A stretch of 64,000 nt of DNA, from the NCBI RefSeq assembly GCF_037975245.1, contig NC_092574.1, positions 24,208,713-24,272,712 on the forward strand, given 5' to 3'. The notes under the pieces were generated by a model. It was given only the letters and a program-made list of their open reading frames with translations, made no database searches and was not told the origin of the DNA. The DNA comes from Apostichopus japonicus (lineage: Eukaryota > Echinodermata > Holothuroidea > Aspidochirotida > Stichopodidae). Of this stretch, positions 14,627 through 27,752 are shown one piece after another; positions within the stretch are counted from its first letter, which is position 1; every line of letters begins with the position of its first letter. The translations under genes were made by a program, and so were the position numbers.

Positions 14627-17384
14627 TAAGTATATGGGGGAAGTTACATGCCATTTGTCAGAGAGACTAGATATGTAGATGAACAAAAGACTCAGAGAGG
14701 TATGGTAGGTTTACGTAGCTGTATTGGCGTGTCCTGGTGGTATACGGGTTAGGCTGACAAATGGAGGAATTGGATTAAAACGTTAGGTAACGATTTTCGG
14801 CTCCTGGTCATCTTTAAGCATATATAACATATGCGAAAGAAGGGAGCTTTAATGACTCAGGAAGGTAGATTTACGTTAATAGTACGGGAGTACGTAAAAG
14901 AGATATTTGGGACTTTAAGGCACCAGCAGTTTTTGTCAGTTCATTTAAGAACAAGAAAAGTAAGGGTCTCATCACCCTTACATTCTCAACTATTTTCCCG
15001 ATAGATGAGTATATATCTACCAGAAATTGATGCAATGCAGCTCATGCATTAACACTTCCCTTACTACAATTTAACGTCGTATGACGTAATTTAGACAATA
15101 TGCTTTACCTTCTTAGTACGTTACCTAGACGCAAACCGTACCACTAACATATTCATACGACGTAATCGAGAGACTCTACCCACTATAGAATTCATATGAC
15201 GTAATCTCGACATTCCCCTCCCCTCCTTTACATCATCATACGATCTAATCTAGCCGATCAACCCAACACGTCTGCTCCCATGACGTCACATTTTGGTTTT
15301 CTTTTTTTCGTCCTCGACAAACATGGTTATTTTTGTGTTACTAACTGGCTTCCAAATTGGCCGTCTATCTCTCTTTAAGAGAAAGATCATTTTCAAATAA
15401 CCAAATCACATGATCATAATAACAACGTTCGCCTCAAAAATTGCCTCCGCTTTGCGTTGTATCTAGAGATTCATTTTAAGAAACAAAAGTATACTCTCTT
15501 GAAAAAACAAAACAAAGTCAAAACAAACGACATTAATGTAACACACTCAAAGTGTGTTTTGTAACCAGACCTTGCCGTATAGGGTAACGTTACGTTGCCA
15601 AGGCAACATCCCGCCCCTTATTTCGTCATACAGGCCTACGTAGAAATAGAAGGCCTCTACTGTTTGCTTAAGCCTGTAAGTAAATAACCGTATGTTAAAT
15701 TTCTTCTTTTCGAAACGCTTAGTGATAACAAACATTAATAAGCAAATTTAAAGCTCAATGTAGTTTTATGATCAACACTCTGTGTTGTGCTCCCATAATT
15801 TCAAACATACACACACATGGAACGCTACTTTAAATGATGTGGTTGCGAAATAGGACACAAGTCGAAACTGATATCAAGACCAAACATTGAATTCCAGAAA
15901 TAGATAATAAACGTTGATCGAATTAAATATTAAATTCATGGTTATAAACAGATGTATAGGAGACCTTCGCTAATTCAGCGGTTAGACTGTTATTTATATA
16001 TATGTATATATAAATATACATTTTGCAGTGACAAAAATGTGTTAAGTTATCGTTAAACGAGAGTTGACCATATTTTATTTTGGAGTTGCCAACTTGCGGG
16101 TATGGTTTATTTCATTTTAGCAGGTAGTAAGAAATATGATTTCCTTTACGCAGCGTGATACATAAAATGGACGATAAATTTAAACCGTCTAAGTAGTGGA
16201 AAACCCCAAGTTATCTAAAGACACTAAAATATGAAACATAATCAACACCTATACATTTTATCAGCGACTTTTAATCATTAGACGAATGCAGAGGGCTTCA
16301 GAAAAGTATTGCAAATCAGAAACGGATGATGCAAAGACAGTGAATAAATGAAATCCTGAGGATGGATGTTGAAAAAGGAAGCGCAGTGTACGGATTTGTG
16401 TCAAAGTGAACACCAAATAGCTCTACGCCAGGAATTGCATGTGCACTGCATTGTGTGATATGCCATCAGTGGTATAGATCGGGGCGGCGTAAGGGGTCAA
16501 CCTGAGGGGATGGGGGGGGGGAAGGGGCACTAGCTCCGAAGGTTAGCGGAATCTGTGAATATGATTTCAGGGGGCAAACCACAAAATCATCTCAAATAGT
16601 TCCGACAAAATGGACCCCCTCTGTGTATTCTGGAGCACAAATTCAGGTATTTGAAGTGTTTCCAATAAAACGACACAATGTAAGATTTAGTTTTGTTTCT
16701 AAGGTGACACTTTCTAATTACAATTCTCTTAATTTGTCAACAAAGGGGCACTTTACAAATAACAACAGGTCACCTTTGTTGTCACAAAAGAAAAAAAAGA
16801 AGGTGCTTTTCATTAATAGAAAGGGGGCTATTCTAGTTTGTGAAAAGGGCCACTTTTGAAGGTTTTCACAAAACGGAGAGGGAAGGGGGGGGGGGGAGGG
16901 GTAGCACGTAAATATATTAAAACAAACAACAGCTTACCCAAACTTTCAGTTCTAGAGTCATGAAAAAGTCAAACTGTGTCAAAGATAAAACTAGTGATAT
17001 CTTCCATGCCAGAAAATGTCAAAATTGTCATTTCGTATCACGGCCAAGAATATACTTATTATACTTACCGGTAAATAATTATATCGTTGTTTGTTCATTT
17101 CACTCTCTTCCGAGACTACATAGTATTCATTTATGCTGATATCACCATGAGAAAAGTACTTTTGAAAATTCATAGGCAGGTTTAAAGTGCTAAACTTTGG
17201 GGGCGGTAGGGGTGTTTTTTGGGGGGGGGGTGGGTGGGTCCTTTCTATGTGTATTGACTTATCAAGTGTCGTGGAAATGTCTACATATATAGAGAAGCAA
17301 TTCTTTCATCTTAGCTTTGAAATATAAAATGTATTAAGTTGATGTGCTGAAGATATCTCATCATCGGTGCACACGTACTAACCC

Positions 17385-17433
17385 ACCCCACCCCACCCAC
17401 CCCACCCCACCCCACCCCACCCACCCCATCCCA
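17385..17433. repeat. CCCCACC short tandem repeat
   Basis: A tract built only of C and A in CCCCA and CCCACC units, with one T interruption near its end. The opposite strand is a GGGGT/GGGTGG repeat. Confidence 0.85.
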
Positions 17434-17627
17434 CCTCTTTTTGTTTTTCCTTGATGGTCAGGACACATGGACTCTATTTAATGTTTACAAAAAATTGCTC
17501 TTTCTATCATCGATATGCAATTGTCTTTAGACAGGAATAAAATGTTAATCTAGCTATATTTGAAAATTCGACTAAGGACGGTGTGTTGATGATCTTACAA
17601 CATTAATGCACACTTGTTCACTGTTTT

Positions 17628-18215
17628 TCTTTTTCATTCTAACCACTTTATTATAAAACAAGACTATTAAATTGTCTCAATTAATATGAAATTTAAGGGG
17701 AAAAAACAATAATGTCAGTGATAAGAATATCACATGAGGCATTGTTAGTAAGTGTTGGAGAGCGGGTGGGGGAAGGGAGGTGAATAAAAAAAAGTCAATT
17801 CTTGAAGCAAAATATTCTAGGTTAAACTGTCAATTCAAAACTAAAGCAGATACTTCTACTACTTTCTGCTTTAGTTATTTTTGCCTTTATATAGTCTTGT
17901 TATCCAGTCGTTTTTGTTTTGTCCATTCTAACCACTTTATTATACAACAAGACTTTTAAAAAATCTCAAGTAATATGAAATTTAAGAAAATAAAGAAATA
18001 ATGTCAGTGATAAGAATATCACATGAGGCATTGTTAGTAAGTGTTGGAGAGGGGGTGGGGTGGGGTGGGGTATGGGAGGTGAATAAAAAAGTCAATTCTT
18101 GTAGCAAAATATTGTAAGTTAAACTGTCAATTAAACTAAACCAGATACTTCTACTACTTTCTGCTTTATTTATTTTTTCCGTAATATAGTCTTGTTGTCC
18201 AGTCGTTTTTGTTTT
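17628..18215. repeat. Tandem duplication, two copies of about 290 bp
   Basis: Copy one (about 17628-17915) and copy two (about 17920-18215) share the ordered words CATTCTAACCACTTTATTAT, GTCAGTGATAAGAATATCAC, ATGAGGCATTGTTAGTAAGT, ACTTCTACTACTTTCTGCTT and GTCTTGTT. They differ by point changes and by the length of a GGGGTGGGGT run, which is longer in copy two. High similarity suggests a fairly recent duplication. Confidence 0.9.
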
Positions 18216-20842
18216 GTCAGATCCTTGTACCATAATGGCTCATATTTTTGGACAGGGTTCCCTGATCCTTTCACTGTTCGCCGTAATTTGAATTACGCAT
18301 AGGTCTATGCCAATTCTTTGCATCTCAACCACATTTCTAACTGTGAGCACGTCATGAACGAAAACGTGCTTTTTCTTTATTTGCCATCATCTTCTTCATC
18401 ATCATCATCATCTATATTCAGTTTGTAATCCTAAAATATTGCAACGTCTCTGGAATAAATTACATCCTAAATTTGATACTTCCCCATCAAGTAAGCTCAT
18501 GGGTTGGAGGAAAGCTTTCAATGGGAGAATCAAACACAGTTGCAACCAGTCAAAGAAATTATCAATGATTGTTGTATCCCTTTTGTTTCCTCTCTACTAA
18601 ATTAATTTCGACAATCCAGCTTTCCTGTTACAAATGAAAGATTTTCACATGATATTAATTTCAAATTAAGAAGCGGCTATATAGGCACTATAGTATAGTA
18701 CTTAACGTAAACATTGCGCGACTGTGCTCTTACACGTTACAAACTCCCGGGAATACTCTGTAGGGAAAGGGACGCACACGGGAAGTTAGAACTTAGCACC
18801 TCGGTCAATTCTGAAGACTGACTCGAAATTAAAGATGTCCTTAAGTCAATAGGTCTGATTGAGTCTTCCGTTTCTACAGATTAATCGGGACAATATGCTA
18901 CAACTGTCCGACACGTGTTTGTGATTAACAGCGCGAAAATATAAAGAACTGTATAGTTAAACGTATCACTATTATTTTATTTGGAAGTTATTATTAAAAT
19001 TCAATTATTGAACTTGATGTCTGGGATTTGGAAAGGCTTATTTATAGTGGCAAACGAATGCCCAAGGCTGCATGGTTAAAAAAAAAATGGAACCACGCCG
19101 CGAGGGAAATTCGAAGACAGAAATAGACATCAGTAGTTACATTATAGAAATGTACCTTAGTGGGATCCCGAGTTTCTCCGTCCAAATATCGAAACATATT
19201 TTCTGTGAAAATGAGGGTGTTGACATGGGCTAATATCTTCCTCTAGAAAAGGACCACGAAAGGAGCATCGGTGAGAAAGTCGGAATGGGGTTCTTTCATC
19301 ACCGAAAGTGTAGTCATGAGCCGTTGGAGGGGGGGAGGGGGAGCGGGTGGGGTGGGGGGGGTTAGCATGGAGGATACGATTGCACCTAGGGAAAGGTTTA
19401 ATGAGACTGATGAGTATAGGTGTCATCAATGGACAATCATGAGGTGCTATGATTTTAATGACCTAAACTGGATCACGATGATGGATTAAGGGGGGGGGGG
19501 GGTGGGAGTTGAGGATAGGACCTGTTTGACGATGAGGTGAGGGGGAAGTGATGTAAATGAGCGTCAGATGTTAATCTACAATCAGTCGTCGATATTAGTG
19601 ACCCTAAAGTTACATGTATTTTAATGAGTATTTCAAATGTTCTCTTTGTATTTTTTTTTAATCATTATTGCTTGTAAGTTGTTAATTACCTATTGTTTTG
19701 CCTTTGTTCTTTTCCTCTATTGTTGTATTGCGTATATCTGCATTGTTTAACTTGTTTAAGGGGGACCGCTCGTACAAGATAATGCTTCATCAGTCCTCCT
19801 CCACCACCTTGTTTTATCTTGACTCTGTACTACTCCTCTCTTATTGTTGTGGAAATATACTCAAACTCAAATTATTAAAGCTAAATGTTTTACATTAAAA
19901 TTAAATCATTACATATATCGGCAGAAGAAATTCAATGGCCGATTAATTTGTAGTCATGTGTTTTCACGCAGTCAAATAATACTGCAGAGCTTGAATGGAA
20001 CATTAAAGTCTGGATCCAGTATCTCCGTACTTTTAATGTCTACATGCAGCACTACAGCTTCCACGCATAAAGTAAAAGTTGTGGTTAGATTGTACAACCA
20101 TTACCAACGCCGATCCAGATGACGTCATTAATGTCGAAACAAGGTTGATGGTTTTCGACAACCACTTTAAAAGTGTTCGATTGATACCGCTTAATACAAT
20201 CTCATAACTGAAAAATAGAGAAAATTATTGCGTAAACAACTTCATTTTAGTTTCCGTTAGAAGAGTATGAGATGTTTTTCTTCTTGTATTTCAATTGATA
20301 AATAAATTTATTCCAGATATAGTAATAATAACAAGATCAGTGTCATGTTTTGCAGCCTACGCAAGCAGAACAAGTTTAACCAGACAGTGTTAAAAGGCAT
20401 CCAATCATTTCTGTACACAGGTTTCTCAGTAAAACATGACAAATCAATTTCGTAGAGCAAAATGTTAATTCCAAGAATTGGTTGGATGTATATTATTACT
20501 CAGTGTTGGTTAAAAGTCAAACATTTAAGACGCTTTTAATGTCAAAATAAAAGTTTCGTATTTATATCATTGTTTATCTTATTCATTGATATGTGAGGAT
20601 TGTGAGAGTTAACACTTTTATTAGTGCAAAGGTAACTTTGTTTTGTGGATACACGTATTTCTCAGTGGCATCATCGAGGATAATCCGAAGGCCCGAACAG
20701 TTATGTCACCGGGCCCCTTTAAATTCTTCATGTCTTCATTTCTTCCTGAAGTATATTACCCTTTATTTCTCGGGTCTCCAACTTTACTCAGAAAAATGTT
20801 GAATTGGCGAGATATGATAAGTTGTCAATTAAACATTTTGCA

Positions 20843-20997
20843 GAAAATGTTTTAATTGCTCAGTAAAAGCCACAGAGCAATCCAACATGTTTCTGATTTT
20901 GATAACATATTATCTTGTCATCTAAACAATTTACTGCAAAATGTTGACTTATTGGGGCAAAGTTTTCTTATGTTGATGGCACTTTTAAGCTTCTGTA
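20843..20997 (+). repeat. Dispersed repeat segment, partner inverted at 38679
   Basis: This segment, with words such as CAGTAAAAGCC, GAGCAATCCAACAT and AAACAATTTACTG, reappears as its reverse complement at about 38679-38822 inside a CCDC138 intron, with order preserved over about 145 bases. The family is not identified and no ends were resolved. Confidence 0.75.
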
Positions 20998-21057
20998 ATT
21001 AACTCCACAAAAGGAAAGAAATTCAATATACCACAAAAAGCCCGAGCAGATAAGTAC

Positions 21058-21128
21058 ATAAAAGTTAAAGGGCCTGACGTTGCGATCCTAGCTGGTAGGA
21101 TAAAAATGTCAGGCCCTCTAACTTTTAT
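21058..21128. repeat. Imperfect inverted repeat (hairpin)
   Basis: The left arm (21058-21078, with core GGCCTGACGTT) pairs with the right arm (21108-21128, with core ATGTCAGGCC) around a loop of about 29 bases. The loop holds GCGATCCTAGC, which nearly recurs at about 34432-34452, so this is probably the end of a dispersed element and not a structured RNA gene. Confidence 0.6.
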
Positions 21129-22387
21129 ATAGAACTATGTATCACGAGAGAGATTTTTTAGTATCCATATCTTTCCGAGAACCCCTCCATATAATTCCCG
21201 AGCACCCTAATTTACCCCCGTAGCCCCGGGACTGTAGAAACTTGTCCCCCTTCTCATCAATTCATTTCGTTTGTTTCATGTTTTCTTACAATTATTTTTT
21301 ACCATGACCTCACTTTATTAATTTGTTTTATTTCATTTCCTTCTATTAACATACCTTCTATTTATACGTTGCTTGTAATTAATCATTGTACTGGAATAAA
21401 TGTAAAACTGAAACATGCCTGCTCCAATCTTGTTGCCAGCCTTCCTCAGCTCCCCCTCCCCCGCCCCCGCCCCCTGATGTAAAGGGCTGGTTACTCCTGT
21501 GACAATAGCAAGGGCTGTAGGGTTTTCTCTTCTTCTTTTTAGAGAAATTTGAGTTTTCCGAAAATTTTAACAAAAGTAATAATTTTCCATCGGGTCGCTG
21601 AATCAGGAACATGCAACTCCGCAGGTCAAGTTTTGTTACTGATATAATAATTGAAACTTAATCACTTCTTATTTTATTTTCCGGGGCACGACCAACAAAT
21701 GAATTAGATTATGTCGCATTCATTAAACTATTACAATTAGCAAAGACACATTTCGAATGTAAGGAAATGATTTATTTATGGACGAATAAAACAACAGCAG
21801 ACTAAGAAAGAAAGAAAGACATGGTGATAATATACGTGTGGTGAACACTATATCAGAAAGCTAATTCTACACTTTCACTGATAAACAAGAGTGTATATAT
21901 ATATATGTGTGTGTGTGTGTGAATGTGTATAGAGAACCTATAAAATACCACACTGGTACACATCGTATTTTGGGTGGAGGTCCAATTGGTTCTCCATATT
22001 AAGACTAATTGCTATAAAGAAGGACTGATACAATGAAACCGACCATCCCTAACCCCCCCCCCCCCCCGGCACCTCCATCCATACACCAAGTAATACATTC
22101 GATAAACTATCACGAATAGTCTACATTTCGGGATTTGTGATACAATTTTTAATTCAAGAAATGCATTCACTTTGCTTACCACGTGTAACTATTAATTGTA
22201 GTATTTGAGTAAGAGTAACCTAGATTGACACCAATCCCAGCACTACATCTAATCGGGGGGGGGGGAGGGGCAGTAGCACATGGGAATTTGATTTGAGAGG
22301 GCAAAACAAAATGAAAATGGGCACATTTCAGTTTTTTATTCACAAAACTCGGTGGGGAGAGAGGAGGGGATACCCCCTGCTCACACC

Positions 22388-22765
22388 CAGTGGCGTAGGA
22401 AGGTACTTTTGAGTGGGGGGGGGGGGCTGAAGACTGATGGCCGGCCTGGGGGAGGGGTCTAAGGGGAGGGGTGTCCCCCTCCCCATTGGAATTTTTTGCA
22501 TTTCCAGGTAGCCTCAGATGCAATTTGGTGCAATATAGCACACTTCAACACCCACTCCATTTTGTAAACTTAAGTTTGTATTTTCACCAGGCCTTAGATG
22601 CAATTTGGTGCTCCAAATGAGATTTTTTTTCTCATTTGGAAATGAAAAAGGGGTTTTCTGACTTGCGAAGCGGGGGGGGGGGGGGGCGGAATGATACTTC
22701 CCGCCCCTCCACATTTTTCACTGGGGGGCTGGCGCCCCCCAGCCCCCCCGGTTCCTACGCCCTTG
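22388..22765 (+). mobile_element. hAT-type MITE, copy 1
   Basis: A 378-bp non-autonomous element. It begins CAGTGGCGTAGGAAGG and ends CCGGTTCCTACGCCCTTG, so the termini are inverted repeats of the CARKGGCGTAGGAA type. It is flanked by an exact 8-bp direct repeat, CTCACACC (22380-22387 and 22766-22773). An 8-bp target duplication with CA...TG ends is the signature of the hAT superfamily. It encodes no transposase. Internal poly-G runs differ in length between copies. Confidence 0.9.
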
Positions 22766-24793
22766 CTCACACCACTCCAGTTCCGATGACTGGCCCTAAA
22801 TTATTACAACTTTCAATTACTGAATGCTGAAAAACTCAATCGAGGTCTCATAGAGTCTGTTATGAATTGATCTTGATAAATCATTGATCACATCCTTGTC
22901 TTATCAATTCTCGTTAAACTTCAGTTACAAGAAAATGAAACAAATAAATTATATGATGACAAATAAAACTATTTTGTATTCTTTCCGGCTTCCAGTATAT
23001 CAATCATTTTCGCACTGATTAAAGGATCGAACACCTCTGACCGATTTTCACGCGAACACCCTTCCTTTGTTTAGTCACGGCTCCCAATTATAGAATGCAA
23101 TTATCTAGATCATATAGAGGGTATCTGTATTCAAAGATACATACGCTTGACCAGCCAACACGTCACAACGTATTTTCTTCTCATTATACAGAGCTATATA
23201 TCACGCTCTATTTCTCCGTATTCAATTTCTCTAATTCCATATTCTTATGATGCTTCTACAGTTAAACATCCATCTCTCTCCACCTCTCTTTCTCTCTCCA
23301 CCTCTCTCACTCTTTGCCCGGTGACGACTTGCTCTGACGACTCGGAATCAAAATTCATCAAAACGAGGATATTTTGTCATCTTGTCTTTGCTGGTAACAT
23401 ACACCAATATGTGATGAAATTTGTCAAAATGGTCAGTTGAGGTCAATATTTGGCAATTGCAGCTGTCCTCGGATCGTGAAGACTGTCACGTGAACTAGAT
23501 TTGCATAATTTGATTCTTCTGAGACTAAAATGCAATAGTTAAACTCGACTACAAACTACACATTGGTATCCTGGGGGACAGACAGCCCTATAATGAGACG
23601 CATGGGTACCTGTAAGGCATTTGTTTGTTTGAGTGCCTTTGATGGATTTCACTATTTGAAGAGAGAGAGAGAAATCTCTCCAAAAAATGTTTCAAAAAAA
23701 AAAAGGGGGGTGGGTGTATTGAGGGGTGGTTGTACGGTTTATATTTAGTTCACTTCATATCTGGTCACTACATAGTACATTACAGTTTTATTAAGTTATT
23801 AAATTTGAATATATTCCATCATTTTAAAGATATTCCTTAGTTTGAGATACTCTAATCGTAACCTACAGGTAACTAGTATATCATAGGAGATAACATCGTC
23901 GTTGTTTATGGCCCACGGATGACCACGGGTTCGAGGTAACTTGGAGGTAACGCATGTAGGTAATATTCAAGTTAGAGGTTAGCAGAAACCCTATAGAAAC
24001 AAGGGACGAGGTGGTTAGTTTTAGACTTCTCGTTGATATTATCATAAAGAAATACTGATATGGGTTCTATTCTTCTTGAGATTCATAAAATATGACCTTT
24101 CAACTTAGAAAATATGGAACCTGAAGATGAATTTATCCCTTTGTACGATTAATTCATTTTCCAGTGCAATATCTTATATTCTAACTCGTAGTTACTAAAT
24201 GTATTGGAGGATGTGTGTTAATGTAAGAATTAATAAACACCTATAAGTTTTCTTAAGAATTTGCGTTACAGTGGACTCGCACACTATACCATACTGGTTC
24301 ACTTCACATGTCTTGCGATTTCTTTATGAAGTACGTGACTCAGAAGGCATGGCAGGACCTCTGTGCAATATACAAGTCTACGTACAGCCGTACAGCTTAC
24401 ACCTTGGTACTAATAGTTGCATCGTGCATAAGTATAAACTACCATGAACAGTGACGTCATACCTTCTTAAAATTAAGCAAAAGACCAAAGTTCCTCCCAT
24501 GTGATGTCTCTTAGTGTATGGTCCTGCTATGGTTATTGAACGCAATAAAACTGTCAGAATAGATGGCGCTGTAGCATAACTCCAGTCAGAGACGTATTTT
24601 ACTACTCTGATTCGAGCCAGATACGACTTGAGTGAAAGGTTTACAAGATACGCTAGTTTTCGCAACGTGGGGAAGACAAACTAACTCCAACATATGCATT
24701 CTCAACGTAACAGTGTTCTTATTAAGTTCATACAACCTCCATATGCATATTACCTTCGCCAGTGATCCTTTTATAATAACATAGAAATGGATG

Positions 24794-24955
24794 TTAAAGG
24801 GTGTGAAGACTCGCGCAAAAAGAAACGTCTAATGCCGGTAATTTGACCTAGTTTCGAATGAGGTGTAACAGAAGGGTTAAACACTACCATCGATCCCAGA
24901 AAATACACACACATCTTGCTACCGTCGGTAATTAGACACTAGTGTACAGTCAGTT
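24794..24955 (-). mobile_element. TTAA-flanked MITE, truncated copy C
   Basis: It begins TTAAAGGGTGTGAAGACTCG, the reverse complement of the right end of the copies at 33981-34377 and 55778-56151, and follows them through CCGGTAATTTGACCTAG and CGGTAATTAGACACTAGTGT. The match stops at about 24955, so the other terminal repeat is missing. No second TTAA end was seen. Confidence 0.8.
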
Positions 24956-25104
24956 CCCTTATAGATTCTGGTCTGTTCTATTAGCTTCTATTTTGCAGAA
25001 AATGAAGGTCTACGTAGACCTTATAACAAATATCTATCAATATATAACTCAAACTTTGTCTAGAAATTAGCACATTAACATGGAGACCGTGAGATTGCCT
25101 TTAT

Positions 25105-25125
25105 AAACCGGGAGACTCCCGGTTT
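25105..25125. repeat. Perfect short palindrome
   Basis: Arms AAACCGGGAG and CTCCCGGTTT are exact reverse complements around a single A. It lies in AT-rich DNA with no adjacent gene, so no function is assigned. Confidence 0.6.
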
Positions 25126-25710
25126 AAATAACCTGAAGTTGTTATTTCCGCCCCAAGGGCGCACTGGCCCCAGTCACTTCACACACTATAATTTGTGATT
25201 ATATCGTCATGCCTTCTGCCAGGTAAACCGTACCCACCGAGAGACATACACACAGTTACAATGATAGACTCGTGTAAGGCACAAGATGCTACCTCACAGC
25301 CGAGCATTATCATTGTATTATCATCACCACTGTATATATATAACACTAATTACAGATATGGAATAATTGATTCAGTCCTTATCTTTGTGGCGACTTTGAA
25401 TCTTGAATGTAAACAGGGAAGACAATGTAGTCGACTCTTTCCTTATAATGTATATATAGTTTTTATTATAAATGAGTAAACATGTAATTTATCTCATATT
25501 TGACATGATTATTACTCTGAAAGCAAGATGTAACATTCGTTGTTATTGATTTCCAAAAAAAAAAAAAAAAAAAAAAAATGAATATCGGTATAAATGACGA
25601 ACATGTTTGACTCGGACCTTATTCTAACAAATTGTTCTCATGTATCATAAGATTATATATTTATAGGATAATTTTGAACTACTACAACTTATATATTTCT
25701 TCTGTTTCAG

Positions 25711-25743
25711 GTTTGAAAGATGATCTGAAGATAAAGCTATTAG
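25711..25743 (+). other. Candidate 33-base microexon, unassigned
   Basis: A pyrimidine-rich tract ending TTCTTCTGTTTCAG lies directly before, and TTAG|GTAGGT directly after, an open 33-base stretch that reads LKDDLKIKLLG in one frame. The splice sites are good but the segment is too short to identify. It may be a real exon of a gene whose other exons I did not find, or chance. Confidence 0.25.
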
Positions 25744-26107
25744 GTAGGTCGTTTGTCTGGAATTAATTCAATTATTCGACTACATGTTTACATCATTCAA
25801 ACTAATAACTGCTGCTAGATCTATTCGTGCCACCGAAATAATCGTCCTCAATCTTCATAAAAGTGAAATGACTGATTATATTATCGTTGCTAGAACGACA
25901 GTCATAAGATACCACAATTAATCCTGAATGAAACGCAATCATTGTTATATTATGAGAATGGGGGTGGGGTGGGGGGGGGGGGGTGGAGCGGAAGCTTAAA
26001 CTAATCGGGAAGAGACATGATACTGTATAGCAGATAATCAACCTGCTGGTGGGTTTTCATCCGCTACCATATATACTTCTCATGAGGATGTACTGTATGG
26101 AACTTAA

Positions 26108-26487
26108 CAGTGGCGTAGGAAGGTACTTTTGAGTGAGGGGGGGGGGCTGAAGACTGATGGCCGGCCTGGCGGGGGGTCTAAGGGGAGGGGGTGCCCCCTC
26201 CCCTTAGACTTTTTTTGCATTTCCAGGTGGCCTCAGATGCAATTTGGTGCAATATAGCGCACTTCAACACTCACTCCATTTTGTAAACTTAATTGTATTT
26301 TCACCTGGCCTTAGATGCAATTTGGTACTCCAAATGAGATTTTTTTTCTCATTTGGAAATGAAAAAGGGGTTTTCTGACTTGCGAAGCGGGGGGGGGGGG
26401 GGGCGGAATGATACTTCCGCCCTTCACATTTTTCACTGGGGGGGGGGGGGCTGGCGCCACACCAGCCCCCCGGTTCCTACGCCCTTG
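26108..26487 (+). mobile_element. hAT-type MITE, copy 2
   Basis: A full-length copy of the family at 22388, same orientation, with the same termini and internal segments. It is GC-homopolymer-rich, with G runs near 26140, 26388 and 26440. The flanks are imperfect: AACTTAA precedes the element and recurs after it, but five extra bases (GTTTC) lie between the right end and the second AACTTAA. The target duplication may therefore have been altered after insertion. Confidence 0.88.
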
Positions 26488-27067
26488 GTTTCAACTTAAA
26501 ATCTTCCATCGATATTGTTAGCTTTTTTCCTTCGTTCTTTCTACGTGATAAGGAGGCTGTATGATTGATTTCTCACTGCACTTAATAACTCATACGTCAA
26601 CATAATGGTGTCGAAGTCTGATATTAAGACAAATAGTGATTATGAGAGTTGTATTTGATCAATTACGTTTAACCAATATGATAATTTATTTCGCTTTGCT
26701 AATTGCAAGACTGTGTCGACCCTATTATCAAACCCGCTCATCAGATAAAAGTGTTATTAAATGCTAACTGATATATCCCTTGGTGACTTTTGCTATTCGT
26801 ACTGAGGATGACACTTCCGTTGTTCTCTTCACTTTACGCATTTAGCCTACTCTTTGCAAATGTCAGCATTGGACAAACTGTGTACCAGGCGCTAACCACA
26901 CACACACACAAATTAGTTATTATCACAACCTTTCGTGTGCACATTACTTATAGCCTAAATGAGCCACATAATGCTCAATTTCACGTCCAAAATTTGAAAC
27001 TTTCCCAGAGGAGGGGCAGGGCCCACTCACGTCCATCTACGTGCGACTCGACTTCAATGACCTTAGG

Positions 27068-27425
27068 CAGTGGCGTAGAAGGTACTTTTGAGTAGGGGGG
27101 GGGGCTGAAGACTGATGGCCGGCCTGGGGGAGGGGTCTAAGGGGAGGGGTCCCCCTCCCCTTTGGAATTTTTTTGCATTTCCAGGTGGCCTCAGATGCAA
27201 TTTGGTGCAATATAGCACACTTCAACACCCACTCCATTTTGTAAAGAATTTTGTATTTTCACCTGGCCTTAGATGCAATTTGGTGCTTCAAATGAGGTTT
27301 TTTTTTCTCATTTGGAAATGAAAAAGGGGTTTTCTGACTTGCGGAGCGGGGGGGGGGGCGGAACGATACTTCCGCCCCCATATTTTTCACTGGGGGGACT
27401 GGCGCCCCCGGTTCCTACGCCCTTG
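27068..27425 (+). mobile_element. hAT-type MITE, copy 3
   Basis: A full-length copy (358 bp) of the same family. Exact 8-bp direct repeats ACCTTAGG flank it at 27060-27067 and 27426-27433. It begins CAGTGGCGTAGAAGG, one base shorter in the terminal repeat than copy 1, and ends TTCCTACGCCCTTG. Confidence 0.92.
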
Positions 27426-27593
27426 ACCTTAGGGCCCCGCCCATCGGACTATTTTAATATGCTGGGCCTGCCACTACGTTTGTAGTTCACTTGCCATAGC
27501 GCCGATATACACACGGAGTAGCCACGGACTGGGGAGAGAGAAGGGGTACAGACGTTGGTGTTAAATATTCATGAGCACAAAATGCGTATCAGC

Positions 27594-27752
27594 CAGTTGG
27601 GACAATTTCTTAATGCTAATACCTCTCTAAACTGAACTCCAATATCATGCTCTCAAAGAGCTGGTATTGAGAGTACAAACAGTTCCTGACCTTGATCTGA
27701 TAGAAACATGATATTCATACTGCTCGTACTGACAATAAAATTGTCCCGACTG
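27594..27752. mobile_element. Short fold-back element candidate
   Basis: CAGTTGGGACAATTT at the left and AAATTGTCCCGACTG at the right are inverted repeats with one mismatch, about 130 bases apart. No matching target duplication was found, so it may be an old MITE or a chance inverted repeat. Confidence 0.5.

Larger units (their letters stand above)
14671..22379. other. Intergenic DNA, no supported gene
   Basis: Only short chance open frames. Contents: a tandem CCCCACC run (17385-17433), a tandem duplication (17628-18215), an ATC run near 18390-18412, G runs near 16508, 16886, 17219 and 19490, a dispersed repeat segment (20843-20997), a hairpin (21058-21128), an AT/GT microsatellite near 21895-21921 and a C run near 22054. 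Confidence 0.55.
22774..26107. other. Intergenic DNA, no supported gene
   Basis: No convincing coding sequence except the weak microexon candidate at 25711-25743. Contains the truncated TTAA MITE (24794-24955), a short perfect palindrome (25105-25125), a run of about 25 A near 25554-25578 and a G run near 25970. Confidence 0.5.

Noticed and set aside
25105-25125. Transcription terminator hairpin
   Set aside because: A GC-rich perfect palindrome, but rho-independent terminators are bacterial and no gene ends nearby; it also lacks the histone stem-loop sequence.
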